A stretch of 64,000 bases of DNA from Euphorbia lathyris (Eukaryota > Streptophyta > Magnoliopsida > Malpighiales > Euphorbiaceae). The notes under the pieces were generated by a model. The model ran no database searches and was not told where the DNA came from. It saw only the letters and a program-made list of their open reading frames with translations. The stretch lies in assembly GCF_963576675.1 (NCBI RefSeq), contig NC_088916.1, positions 21,055,501-21,119,500 on the forward strand. Direction: 5' to 3'. Position 1 is the first letter of the stretch, and every line of letters begins with the position of its first letter. A program made the position numbers and the translations under genes. Below, in pieces: positions 10,960 through 22,983 of the stretch.

Positions 10960-11526
10960 TAATTAATTTATTAGTCCCTATATTTTGACAAAACATACTG
11001 TTTAATCCCTATATTTTCAAAAACATACGGTAAGGTCCCTAACTTTTTTCTCGATGAACTGTTTAGTCCCTGTCGTTAGACTCTCATGAAGATTCTGTTA
11101 GTCAATTTGGATTTGAGTCAAATTAAACTCACCATTGAGAATAAGCATGCGTGATTCGATTATGGATTAGGGATTCAATCCTAACAGGAAGAGTAAGCGA
11201 GAGAGATTTGAGTCGATTTCTACCTTCAATTCAAAGAGTGAGTATGAGTGATTCGATTATGGGTTAGGGATTCAATCTTTTCTCCATTTTTTTTGTGAGC
11301 GCGAGTTGTGGGAGAAAGACATAGAGGTGTGAATTGCTTTTGACTGATTAATAGTAAAGGGTAATTTAGTCATTCCCGAATTTATAAACGGTAAAAAATC
11401 TAACAAACAGACGGAATGACTAAACAGTTCACTGAGAAAAAGGTTAGAGACATTATCGTGTGTTTTTAAAAATATAAGGACTAAACAATGTGTTTTATCA
11501 AAATATAGGGACTAATAAATTAATTA
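10960..11526. mobile_element. long-TIR MITE, copy 1 (~567 bp)
   Basis: The terminal inverted repeats begin TAATTAATTTATTAGTCCC and extend about 120 bp with mismatches (TTAGTCCCTATATTTT repeated on both arms). The interior has no ORF of note. AATTAATT occurs as a direct copy at both edges and may be an 8-9-bp TSD. It is palindromic, so the boundary is ambiguous. The type is perhaps Mutator-like or hAT-like; the superfamily is not certain. Confidence 0.75.
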
Positions 11527-12180
11527 CCCAAAAATAAATTGAGGAAGAAGGAAATTAAGAGAAAGTGGAAAACAACAGATCGTGATTATGTTTATGAAAA
11601 ACCAGAAGAAAGGAAAGTGGAACGTGAATCTAGAAATACTAATTATCTAATATTTAATTTTGAATATTTATTATTATAACTGTTTGAATCTGACAAAAGC
11701 AATATATTGTGTAGGTTTTTTTTTTGACAACTATTGTGTAGGTTATTGATAATATTATTATAAAAAAATGTTTTATTGATAAAAAAAGAAAACTAACTAT
11801 TTTAATTGTAAAATTAAAATGAAAAGTGAGATTGTGTGTAATTTCTTCTATTTTTTTTATTGCTTATGGACCAAAGTGGGCTTGTCTGATTTAATTTGTT
11901 TTTCGAATTGGACTCCAGGCCAAACGATGTAATTTTAGCTGGAACAAATTTGAAAACAAATTACTGGCACCTTCTTTTTTTTTGTCTCAAACCAAGAACA
12001 ATTAACCCTAATAACCAGATCAGGGGGCGGCGAAATAATTACAGAGGGTTGGCTTTAGATATTATATTTATAGATAACAATTATGAAAAATATAATTTGG
12101 TTATTTTAATATATTGTAAATGAAATGGTTTATTTATATTGTTATTATTTCTTTTTTGTAAATTTATTTTTGTACATAAA

Positions 12181-12286
12181 TGTTGAAACACCTTTCCACA
12201 TGATTTTGATTTGACAAAATTATTTAAGTGATGATAAAAATATTCTAACACATTAAATTTAAATGCTTTGATTTATTACACTAATG
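12181..12286 (+). repeat. 5' LTR of B, first part (split by the LINE)
   Basis: It matches the first 106 bp of the 3' LTR (35952-36057) and stops at ACTAATG, where the LINE poly-T begins. Confidence 0.9.
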
Positions 12287-12428
12287 TTTTTTTTTTAAAC
12301 TAGGGAGGGCGAATTAGAGCCGTACATCCCAACTAGGTTGGCACCTACCGCAAACTAAAACTCCCGAGCCTGCTTTATTAAAAAGAATAAGGAAGAGTAT
12401 GAATACAATTGAGAAACCAGCAAAGATT

Positions 12429-15400
12429 CTAACAGAACCTGTAAACACTTCTTCTATTCAGATTTTCGCTAATAAATTCCAAGCAGGGGGTTGGCGGCAC
12501 CTCCCACCAAGATGCTTCTGAGCTCAGACGACCCAAGTTGGCTAAGCAATCCGCAACCTTGTTTCCCTCTCTGAATATGTGCGTAACTAAGACCTGCATC
12601 TGATCCATCTGATCCAAACAGTCTTCCCAGTCCCATTTTAAATCCCATGGAACCTGTCTTGAGCGGGTTCTCATCATCCCCACCACGAACGTAGAGTCAC
12701 TTTCCAGCCAAACTCGATTCCATCCCTTCCCGTGTGCATAGCTTATAGCTACCATTGCTGCTTTCAGTTCCGCAAGGTGAGCTAAAGGTAGTGTAACAGG
12801 CGCAGCAAATGCTCCCACCATCCAGCCCGTGTAATCACGAAAAATACCCCCGTAACCCGCCGAGCCATTCATCACTGACGCATCAGTGTTACACTTAATC
12901 CATCCCTCCGTAGGGCGTTGCCATAAAACCGGAATAATTTTAGGCGAATTAGAGTAGCGTGGAGCGACCTTCAGATTAGAGAGAATCTGCAGTTCAATCT
13001 TAGAGTTCCAAATAGAGCCTTTATTAAGTCTATCAGCCTGTCCTACCTGATTCCAGAGGTGGCGTAAAGCGACAAAGATGGAGGGGTTGATTCCCTCATG
13101 TATACACTCGTTTCTCATCCTCCAAATCACCCAAATAACATGAACTATAGCACTCTGCAAAATTCTTTCTCTTAAACCTCCCGTCGGCGACAATCTTCTG
13201 CCAAATAAATTCTCGATAGCCTCCCATAACGAGTCCGCAAATCCACAGCTCACGAAGATATGATCAGAACTTTCAGAGTAGGCCTTGCAGAAGTAACATT
13301 GAGATGCCAGGACAATCCCACGTTTCTGGAGTTCTTCGTGAGTCGGTAGTTTGTGATGGAAGGCCCTCCAAGCTATTAATGAGTGAGATGGGGGAATATA
13401 GGGCTTCCATATATGTCTAATTGTATGCTTTGACGGTAATGGCGATAGCCATCTGTAAAAAAGCTTGACAGAGAAGGTTCCATCTAGAGAAGGTTTCCAG
13501 ATACAGACATCAGAGCCCTGCTTTAGGAAACGGATTTTCTGAATTAACTCTCTGATTTCTGGAGGTAGTGGCGGTATCTCAAACCCGTCCGAGTGATTCC
13601 GGAACTTCTGAATTGAATCATGCCGCTGCATGCGATCTGTCAGTTCTAAACCAATACTGTCTGCCACTGTTGGCATAATCCATTCTGAATTCCAAAAATT
13701 AAAAACTGAGCCCTCTCCCATCAGCCATTGACAGTTATTGCGCAGCTTTGTGTAGGCCAATTTGATCGAACACCATATAGAGGAGCATGTTATTGGATGA
13801 ACCATATCCGCTCTATTAATGAATCTCGATCTCAAGAGCTTGAAGCATAACGAAGAATCCGATATCAGGCCCCAAGCGAGCTTGCCTTTTAGCGCCATGT
13901 TCATAGTTTCTAAGTTTTTCATCCCCAGACCTCCATCCGATAAATCTTTCGTGCAAAGCTCCCAGGGAGGGGTTACCAGTTTCCGGGTTGCTGTTGATCC
14001 TGACCAGATGAAGTTCTTTATCTTACGGGAGAGATCTTTTAAAAGAGCCCAGGGCCATCTATAGGCGATGAACGAGTGAATGAGGGAACTGCTAATGACC
14101 GTCTTTACAAGAGTCATTCTACCCGCCATTGAAAGAGCTGTGCCTTTCCAACGCGCAAACTTATCAGCTGTTTTGTCTGCAAGCCCCTTAAGGTGGGATG
14201 ATCTCGGTGCACCCCAGAACAAAGGAATTCCCAGATAATTGAACGGAAGTTGACCCAGACGGATGCCAGTACCCTCCACCAATCTTCCACTTCTACGCTG
14301 CGTGATGTGTTTCCCCACAAAAAGCTCAGATTTGCTCCAATTTACACGTTGACCTGACAGACAGCCATATTTGTCGAACGCCGTGGATATGCTTTTGACA
14401 TTTGCAAGAGTAGCTCTGCAGAATAAGAGGATATCATCTGCATATAGTAGGTGGGTAGGCAAGTGGTGAGTTGCCGAGTAGGTTACAGGCCTGATTGTCC
14501 CATCCTCCTGTAGCTTAGTCAATGAACGGCTCAGATAGTCTTCAGCAATGCTGAATAACAGCGGAGAGAGAGGGTCTCCTTATCGGACGCCACGGGAACA
14601 GCCAAAGTATCCTGAGATTCCCACCGGTGTCATAATAGAGATTCGCGCCGAGGACAAAATGCTCAGAATCCAGTCACGAAATTGCAATGAAAAACCAAAA
14701 GACTCGAGAACTTCGAGGAGAAAGTTCCAGTCCATGGTATCAAAGGCCTTTGTCATATCTATTTTCATGCTCATGTTGCCTCCGAAACATTTTTTTTGTA
14801 GGGCGTTCACACCTTCTGACGCTATAGCTATGCATTGGTGGATGCTACGGCCTTTTATGAAACCAAATTGATTAGGAGAAACAATTTTGCTGGCTACCAC
14901 AGAAAGTCTGTCAGCCAGTATCTTAGAGATAATTTTGAAAACAAAATTACTCATTATGATTGGCCTGTATTATTCAATTCTCTCCGCCCCCTCTACTTTT
15001 GGAATTAGCGCCATAATGCTTGAGTTCAACCCCGTGGAGATCTGACCCGAATGAAAGAAGCTCAGTACTGCTCTGCAGACATCGTCTCCTACCAAGTCCC
15101 AAAATGTTTGGAAGAAAATTCCTGTGAAACCGTCAGGGCCCGGCGCACTTGTGGGGTTCATGGTCATGACCACATGTTTTATCTCCATCGAATTTAGGAC
15201 GCAGGTCAACGAGTTGTTCATTTCCTCTGTGACCAGCTGCAGGATTATCCTGTGTACCTCTGATAAATCTGCGGGTGCGGTGCAGGGGTTGGTGAAGAGG
15301 TTCTTATAGTAAGAGATAATATGCTCCGCCATCTCTGTCTCTTTCGTGCAAAGGTTACCGTCAATGGTCAAAGCCTTAATACCGGTGGTTGATTTCCTTT

Positions 15401-16502
15401 GATTCGCTATCCGATGAAAGAAATTGGAGTTTCTATCACCCAAAGCCAGCCAGTTTACCCTGCTTTTCTCTTTTAGGAACATCTCCTTTTGGCCTAAATG
15501 TGTGTCTAGCATCGCGTGAGCCTGTAATTCCTGATCATGCCGTTCATTGGAGATACCATTCAACGAGATTTCCATTTGTATCGCTGCCAGAACCGATTCA
15601 CTTTCTGCAATATTCTTGTCCAAGTGACCAAAAACGTCTTTATTCCACTTTCTTAGAATTGACCGCAGACCTTTGAGCTTGTAACTCAGTGTTTGCATAG
15701 CCCCCAAATCCGGATGAGAGTCTGTCCAGTACTGACGAATTACCTCCCTGAGATCTCTGTGAGTGGTCCACATTGATTGAAAACGGAATCTGCCTCCCAC
15801 TGAATCATTCTGATTAAAGCGCACAAGCAGCGGGTGATGGTCTGATTTGTGTCTGCTCAGAACCGTGCAGCTGACTGACCAGAATTCTTCAAATTCCCCG
15901 GAGACAAGCGTTCTATCAAGTCGACTGTCAAACCTAGCCTGTGCTTGCCTGCCGTTAGTCCAAGTGTAGAAAGGCCCTGTTGTCTGAGTCTCTCTCCACT
16001 CTCCCGTATCATAAAAAGTCTAAAACTCTCTGCACGGACGACTAGCCGGTGGGTTACCCATTTTTTCATGTGCCCCCAGGACAGCATTGAAATCTCCTAC
16101 GATCATCCACTTGCCAGGATTATCCGTGTGGAGCTTGTTGATTTCCTCAAATAAATTAACTCTTCTGTTTGCCCAGACACTCCCATACACAAAACATAAG
16201 AATTGCATTTCATTCCCTATTAAGCAAGTGATCAGAATGAATTGTTCATGACAAGAGAGAATAGATATTGGATATGTTGTCGTTACAGCCTTGAATAGCC
16301 ATAACGTTTTCTTTTCCCGGAGATTTGCCCCAATAAAAATCATGCCCAAACTTTCCCAAAATCTCTGATTAATAGCTTCCAATTCAATCATTGGTTCTGC
16401 TAAACATAAGAAGTCCGGTTTATGTATCTTACATAAATTGTATAAATAGCTTTGGGTACCTGAATTGGAGATACCTCTGCAGTTCTAGAATAACACAGTC
16501 AT
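12429..16502 (-). pseudogene. LINE ORF2: endonuclease, reverse transcriptase, RNase H; four in-frame stops
   Basis: The ORF nicks target DNA and reverse-transcribes LINE RNA. One frame runs 1358 codons from an ATG (16500-16502) that overlaps the ORF1 stop as ATGA. In order it has an EEP endonuclease (NCRGI at the start, LAEP, GDFNAVLG near 16094, SRHKSDHHPLLV near 15840), the RT (GPDGFTGIFFQ, FIKGRSIHQCI, GDPLSP, YADD at 14433-14444), a zf-RVT finger (CYFCKAYSESSDHIFVSC), and a C-terminal RVT_3 RNase H (CNTDAS, AELKAA, ESDS, ADCLANL). Stops lie at 16485-16487 (TAG where Trp is usual before NCRG), 16020-16022 (TAG), 14970-14972 (TAA) and 14580-14582 (TAA where the RQGDPLSP Gln is usual). Each fits a single C-to-T or G-to-A transition. 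I see no frameshift. Confidence 0.9.
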
Positions 16503-16838
16503 TTAAAACGAACTGGGATTTTGCTGACCCGCTTTGCTCGGGATTTCTGGCTCGTGGTTAGACTACCCTTCTTCTTTGAGGTGACAGTTTCCCAATTTTC
16601 AGATTCCATCTCATCTGCCCAACTGATACATTTTTCGTTTGCTGAGAGGTTGGAGCTTTCTGTGTCTCTGATATTTTGATGTCCAGGCGATGGCCCTTTC
16701 TCCAGCTCTTCCTCTCCATCGTATTGCTTTGGACTGTTGCCGGATTCCTTCCCAGGTTTCTCAGGAATTTCAGTCTCGTTGATTTCATCTAATTCAGCTT
16801 CCTTAGCTATTATCTCTTCGTTAATTTCTTCCTGAGCC
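16499..16838 (-). pseudogene. LINE ORF1, C-terminal fragment
   Basis: The last ~112 codons of the RNA-binding ORF1 are rich in Glu/Lys, with SWADEMESENWETV and a basic tail (KKKGSLTTSQKSRAKR) ending in TGA. The apparent ATG start (16838-16840) straddles the LTR junction and is accidental. The nucleic-acid-binding N-terminal and zinc-knuckle parts were lost by 5' truncation. Confidence 0.7.
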
Positions 16839-18046
16839 ATGTTGAGTTTAATTGTTTATAAGATATTGAGATTAAAAATCCCAAAGGCCCATAAAGTGGA
16901 AGTCAAGCCCAAATCAACACATCAAGACCATTCGGCTCAAGAGTTCAAAACGAAAACGTATCAAGTAAAACGACGACTCAGCAAGCGAAGGATCGAGAAG
17001 CCTTCGAGGCAAAAGCTTCAAGTGGAAGCTGCTGAGTTGGACGACAATGCAGTCTGGACAGCGGCAGATAATGTTCAACTTCTAGACAAAGTATTTCTAC
17101 TTTGGGAAAAGTTCAGAAGGCGCAGGAAGCTTTCTCGTGGACTTTTCCTTAAATGTCGAAACATTCTGCCGAAGACTGACGAAGACAAAAGATGCGTGAA
17201 TCCTATTGGCCAACGACGCTGAGCACGCCCAGAGTGATAACGACAGGAAGCCGTTTCCCTCCAACGGTTATTTCGAAATTCGAAATGACCAGGTGCCTCA
17301 AATGTCACTATATAAAGGCCATCCATTTGCTTCAATCGATGCAGATCTTCAACTAGTCAAAACGCTGACCAAATTCATACTTGAAGTTTCTGTGAGAAAA
17401 GCAAAGGAAATACCTTACACCAATTCTTAATCTTTGTGTAAAAGTCTAGAGTGATTTCCAATCATCTAAAGTGTCTTAGCAATCGTTGTTTAGGACAAAC
17501 ACTTTATCATTTCTAGAAGAATAGAAAGGAGATGTTGAGTACTCGGTTATAGTACTCAGCGTAGATATAGGAGTGAGTAGAGGTATAGAGGAAGGTACTC
17601 TTGTTATACTCAGCTTCTATCTGTAAAAGGTTTTGTGCTCTACCTTTAAAGAGCTCAGTAGAGAATTCAAAAAGCTCGGAACGAGTTCCGGGGACTAGAC
17701 GTAGGCGGAGAGGCCGAACTAGGATAAGTCTGCTGAGTAACATCTTTCTAACCCTTAAACTCCTTTAATATATATTGCTTGCTATAAAACTGACTAAGTA
17801 AAGAACTCACGCTGAGTTAAGTTTACTAAGAAGCTGAGTTCAGGAATAGACTCTAAGTGATATTTCCTGACTCAAGTAAAGAAGCAGACTTAGTCACAAG
17901 TTGACTAAGCTTGTGTCTTGAATCTACTTAGTGACGCTGTGTAAACCTTTTCATAAGAAAAGAAGTCAGCCTCAATGGACAAATTTTTTTAAATAGTTCC
18001 TATCCCCCCCCTTGGAACTAACTTGTCACGTTATAAGGGACCAACA
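16839..18046 (+). repeat. 5' LTR of B, second part
   Basis: It is collinear with 36068-37277 with a few percent divergence. The promoter TATA CTATATAAAGG is at 17308-17318, the conserved ACTAGACGTAGGCGG block is near 17693, and the LTR ends at a C-run and GGGACCAACA. Confidence 0.93.
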
Positions 18047-18048
18047 AG

Positions 18049-18060
18049 TGGTATCAGAGC
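18049..18060 (+). other. primer binding site (tRNA-iMet type) of B
   Basis: TGGTATCAGAGC begins two bases after the LTR end. This is the usual plant Ty1/copia PBS, complementary to the initiator tRNA-Met 3' end. The same site is at 56336-56347 in D and is deleted in A. Confidence 0.9.
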
Positions 18061-18108
18061 TTAAAAGCTCACTGTGCAAGGTTTAACTACCTTGAGCTGA
18101 TCCCCACT

Positions 18109-19851
18109 ATAGCTGAGAACAGCAATCGGTTTCTCCCAGGAAATCTGACAACTCAGATTTTGCCTGAGGGTCTGTCCATAACTCGACATCCTCTATTCTT
18201 TGGGTCTAACTATACCTTTTGGAAGAATAGAATGAAAAATTTCATTCAGGCAACAAATATGAGTGCATGGCTATCTATAGTCCAAGGCCCATTTGTTCCT
18301 GTTGAAACTATTGATGGCCAAACGGTTGTCAAAGCTGAGACTAGATGGACAGAGGATGATCTCAAGAAGCTACAAAATCATGCTTCAGCTATAAACATGC
18401 TTCACTGTGCTTTAGATGCTGCAGAATACAACAAGATTTCAGGTTGTGAGTCAGCGCAGGAGATTTGGAAGAAGCTGGAGGTCACCTATGATGGAACCAA
18501 CAAGGTGAAGGAATCCAAGGTCAACCAGCACATGAGGTTGTACGAGCTGTTTGAAATGAATGATGATGAAGGAATTTCTGACATGAACGCAAGGTTCACA
18601 AACATCATCAACGAGCTCAAGAGACTTGGAAAGATCTTCACTGAGGAAGAGCAAGTCAAGAAGATTCTTAGGAGTCTTCCTAAAAGCTGGCAAGCAAAGA
18701 AAACTGTTGTTGAGGAAGATCAAGACTTAACCACCTACAAGTATGATGAACTCATTGGCTCGCTGCTGACCCACGAGATATCAATGAAGAACTTCGAGGT
18801 GAAGGAGAAGTCTGAAGACAAGAAGCAAAAGTCTTTTGTCATGAAAGCTGACTCCACTGATGGGAGCTCAATAGACGATGAAGAAATGGCTATGTTCACT
18901 AGAAAGATGAAGAGGCTGTTCAGAAAGAATGACAAATATTCTAAGAAGCCTTACAAGAAGTTTGATAAGTACAAAGCTGAGTCCAGCGACAGCAAGTACA
19001 AGAAGGATAGCTCAAAGCCCATTACATGCTTTGAATGTCATCAAACTGGCCATATCAAGTCAAGCTGTCCCACGCTGAGGAAAGAAAGAAAGAACAGCAA
19101 GAAGGCAATGGTGGCAACTTGGAGCGACAGTGATGAGTCTTCATCATCAGAAGCTGATGACACTGAGTCAGCAAAGATTTGTTTCATGGCTGACAAACTT
19201 GCTGAGCCATGCGTTTCTGAGCATGCTGACCCCTCCATTGCATCTGACGATGAGGAACACTCAACTGAGGTAATGTCACTACCCTTGCTCAGAAATGAAA
19301 TGGTTAATGCCCTGAGTGACCTCTACACACTTGTCAAAAAGTGTAATAAAAAGGTTAGAGCACTCAGCAGGCGATGTGACGAGGTTGAGGAGGTCAAACT
19401 GAGTGACATTCGATATATTCTCCAGGACACTTCAATTTTGCATAGTAATGTAGAAATTATGCAAAAATTTGTCTCTGAGGTCCAATCAGATTCTAAGAAA
19501 CTGAGAAAGGATGTCACATCAATTCAGAACCAACTTAAGGTTCCGAATAAAAGAAATATTCCTCTGAACACTGAGTACCGAAGTACTAGTCAGCAGAGAT
19601 GGAATCCTCAGCGGAATATCCAGTGTGACTTATGTGGGAAGAAAGGACACACCACAAAGGTGTGCTGGCACGCTCAGCACTAGGGTGCTGACCAGTCAGT
19701 GAGACATCCTAAACGGAAGGTCAGCTGTGACTTCTGTGGAAAGAATGGACACACTGTCCAAGTATGTCGTCATAAAATGAAATATGATGCTTTACCTGTT
19801 GAACCTAACAAGCAAGGACCCAAAAAGAATTGGGTACCTAAAAGCAACTAG
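18109..19851 (+). pseudogene. gag: gag of element B, nearly full length; start codon lost, one internal stop
   Basis: This is the retrotransposon capsid/nucleocapsid protein (UBN2/Retrotran_gag_2 type). By alignment with D the start is 18109-18111, but the codon is ATA; the protein then reads AENSNRFLPGN. Conserved blocks are FFGSNYTFWKNRM, HCALDAAEYNKISGCESAQ and ILRSLPKSWQAKK, then a Lys-rich stretch and a first CCHC knuckle CFECHQTGHIKSSC (near 19025). Two C-terminal knuckles follow, CDLCGKKGHTTKVC and CDFCGKNGHTVQVC. A TAG at 19681-19683 separates the last two. The region between knuckles 1 and 2 is acidic then helical (NEMVNALSDLYTLVKKCNKK). Its true stop is at 19849-19851. Pol follows in a different frame. 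Confidence 0.92.
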
Positions 19852-19856
19852 CTATA

Positions 19857-22800
19857 TTGCAAGTCAGCCTGCGGTGTGCTGAGAAGTCAAAGATGTGGTA
19901 CATTGACAGCGCATGCTCGAGGCATATGACTGGTGATGAAACTCAGTTCATCACGTTTGTGGGTAAACGAGGAAGAAGTGTAAGTTTTGGAGACAACAAG
20001 AAGGGTAAGATAGTAGGGTCAGGAACCATTGGTGGTAATCCTACTATTGAGTCAGTCTCCCTAGTCAGCGGACTCAAATATAACTTACTCAGCGTAGCTC
20101 AGCTATGTGACAATGGGAGAAACGTTATATTGATGACACTGGATGTAAAATATTCGAGGGTAAAACAAATGAGTTAATTTTAACTGCCCCTCGTATTGAT
20201 AATGTCTTTATGCTGAACTTAAAAAAGAAGTTTTCAAAAACTGTATGCTTAGTGTCAAAGGAAGAAAATTCCCGGCTATGGCACATGAGACTTGGTCATG
20301 TAAGCATGGACCTCTTGGCCAAACTAGCAAGAAAGCAATTGGTTGAGGGACTGCCAGAACTTAAGTTTGAAAAAGATCAATTATGCCACGTTTGCCAAGC
20401 TGGAAAACAAACCAAACAATCTTTTCATAGTAAAAACATTGTCTCAACTAAGCGTCCATTAGAGTTACTACACTTGGATCTCTTCGGTCCAGTCCAGCCG
20501 CTGAGCTTGGGTGGAAGAAGATTTTCCTTGGTCATTGTAGATGACTTTTCTCAATACACTTGGATCATCTTGCTGAGTAGCAAGGATGAAACATTTGAGA
20601 CGTTTTCAAATTTAGTAAGAAAACTTGAAAATGATAAAGACCTTAAGTTAGCTCACATCCGAAGTGATAATGGTGGAGAATTCAAGAACCAACAGTTTGT
20701 TGAATTCTGTGAAACCAACGGCATTGACCATAATTTCTCTGCCCCTAGAATGCCTCAACAAAATGGGGTTGTTGAAAGGAAAAACAGAACCTTGGTTGAA
20801 ATAGCCAGGACAATGCTGAGTGAGCATAGGCTTCCAAAGTACTTTTGGGGAGAAGCTGTCAACACAGCGTGTTATATTCTTAATAGGGCTCTAGTTAGAC
20901 CTATACTAAAGAAAACCCCCTACAAACTTTGGAAAGGACGAAAGCCCAACATTGGATACTTTCGTGCCTTTGGTTGTAAATGCTTTATCTTGAATACTAA
21001 AGACAGCCTAGCTAAGTTTGACTCAAAAGCTGATGAGGCTATCTTTTTAGGCTACTCAACAAACAGCAAAGCATACAGAGTTTTCAATAAACGAACTCAA
21101 GTCTTAGAAGAGTCAGTACATGTTGAGTTCGATGAAACTAACCCTGCAGGAAGATACCAGCCACTGACCGAAGATGATCCACACTCAGCACCCACTGACC
21201 AAGAAACTACCGCTGAGTCATTTCCTCAAGGGCTGACCAAAGGTAAAAGTGAAACTCAAATTACTTTCACTGACCAATCTACACCTGCAGATATTGTTGA
21301 AACACAACCAGCGCAAGACATCAATCTACCAAAGGAGATTAGAATACCAAGAGGTCACTCAGAGAGTGCCATTCTTGATGCCGCTGAGAATACCCTGATG
21401 ACGAGGAATCAACTCAGGAGATACCTCAGCAACGTAGCATTCGTCTCTATCCAGGAGCCAAAGAATTTCGCTGAAGCTGAGTATGATGAATTCTGGATGA
21501 ATGCAATGCAAGAAGAACTTGATCAGTTCAGACGAAATGAAGTATGGGATCTAGTGCCAAAACCAAGAAGCCAGAAGACCATAGGAACAAGATGGGTCTT
21601 CCGCAACAAACTAGATGAACAAGGGAATGTGGTCAGAAACAAAGCAAGACTTGTAGCTCAGGGCTACAGTCAGCAAGAAGGTATTGACTACGGTGAGACT
21701 TTGCCCCAGTGGCAAGGCTAGAGGCTATTAGAATTTTATGTGCATATGCAAGCTATATGAACTTTAAACTGTTTCAAATGGATGTTAAGAGTGCATTCCT
21801 TAATGGAGTTATAAACGAGGAAGTTTATGTTAATCAGCCTCTAGGGTTTGAGGATCCCAAATTTCCAAACCACGTTTATAAGCTCAAAAAGGCTCTGTAT
21901 GGCCTCAAGCAAGCACCACGTGCTTGGTATGAGAGGCTGACCAGTTTCCTGCTGACTAGAAATTATGTCAGAGGTAAAGCTGATACAACCTTATTCATTA
22001 AGAGGAAGGGTAAAGATACCCTGCTGGCTCAAATATATGTTGATGACATTATTTTTGGTGCCACTGATGAGTCAATGTGTAAGGAATTTAGTAAGCAGAT
22101 GCAGACTGAGTTTGAAATGTCAATGATGGGAGAACTCAATTTCTTCCTTGGACTTCAAATCAAACAAGGGAAAAATGGCATCTTCATCAGTCAAACTAAG
22201 TATGCTAAGGAGATATTGAAGAAGTATGAACTTGAGAATTGTAAGTCAATATCTACCCCAATGGGCACTGACACTGTCCTCTGCGCTGATGAGAATGGTA
22301 AGTCAGTAAATAGTAGATTGTACCGAGGTATGATTGGTTCTCTACTTTACTTAACTGCTAGTAGGCCGGACATTCAGTTCTCGGTATGTTATTGTGCTAG
22401 ATATCAATCTAACCCTAAGGAATCTCATTACATAGCTGTAAAAAGAATCCTTAGATATTTGCAAGGCTCAGTGAATGCAGGTTTGTGGTATCCCAATACT
22501 CATGACTTCACACTCATTGGATACACTGACGCTGACTACGGATGAGACAAGCTTGAACGAAAAAGCACCTCAGGAGGATGCCACTTCCTTGGGAGCAGTC
22601 TTGTGTCCTGGTTCAGCAAGAAGCAGGCGTCAGTAGCCCTGTCAACCACTGAAGCTGAGTATGTTGCTGCTGGAAGCTGTGTTGCTCAAGTCCTATGGAT
22701 TAAGCAACAGCTTGAAGATTATGGCATTCGAACCAAAACAATTGAAGTCAAATGTGACAACAAAAGTGCCATTGACTTATCAAAGAACCCAATCCAGCAC

Positions 22801-22983
22801 AGCAGGATGAAGCATGTTAGCATAAGACATCACTTCATCAGAGATCACGTACTCAAGGGAGAGATCAAGTTGACCTATGTCCCAATGGATGAGCAGCTTG
22901 CTGATATCTTCACAAAGCCACTGGCTCATGAGCAATTCAACATACTTAGAGAAGCCATTGGTATGTTTAATCCTCTTCAATAA
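19857..22983 (+). pseudogene. pol: pol of element B: PR, INT, RT, RNase H; two 1-bp deletions and one stop
   Basis: This polyprotein processes gag, makes the cDNA and integrates it. Domains: aspartic protease DSACSRHMTG (near 19910); GAG-pre-integrase finger (WHMRLGH...CHVC, near 20280-20390); DDE integrase core (LHLDLFGP, RSDNGGEF, NGVVERKNRT); RT with intact YVDD at 22036-22047; RNase H (YTDADYG, ALSTTEAEY, KCDNKSAIDL); end ADIFTKPLAHEQF. Breaks: one T lost near 20131, one T lost near 21702 in the TTT of the ETFAPVARLEA motif, and CGA-to-TGA at 22543-22545 (A keeps CGA). The ATG seen in D (MQVSLR) is TTG here. Pol is offset from gag by +2 in both B and D. Motifs place it in the SIRE lineage. 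Confidence 0.95.

Larger units (their letters stand above)
9658..12030 (+). repeat. segmental duplication, copy 1 (paralogous to 38245-40307 plus 42345-42563)
   Basis: This is collinear and highly similar to the second copy across the gene fragment, AT microsatellite, dispersed repeat, MITE and the final block near 11870-11960. At 11761-11775 the sequence reads TAAAAAAATGTTTTATT with no insert, which is the empty site of the Helitron found in copy 2. With Sirevirus B removed, the period would be about 3.5 kb. No coding capacity is visible between about 10170 and 10959; there is only a CTTTTT-type pyrimidine tract near 10721. Confidence 0.8.
12287..16838 (-). mobile_element. L1-type LINE (non-LTR retrotransposon), 5' truncated
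   Basis: It lies on the minus strand. A T10 run at 12287-12296 is its poly-A tail and the 3' UTR runs to 12428. It is inserted in the 5' LTR of B. The junctions show no target duplication; instead 10 bp of LTR (equivalent to 36058-36067) are missing. The 5' end falls within ORF1, as is usual for truncated reverse transcription. Confidence 0.92.
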
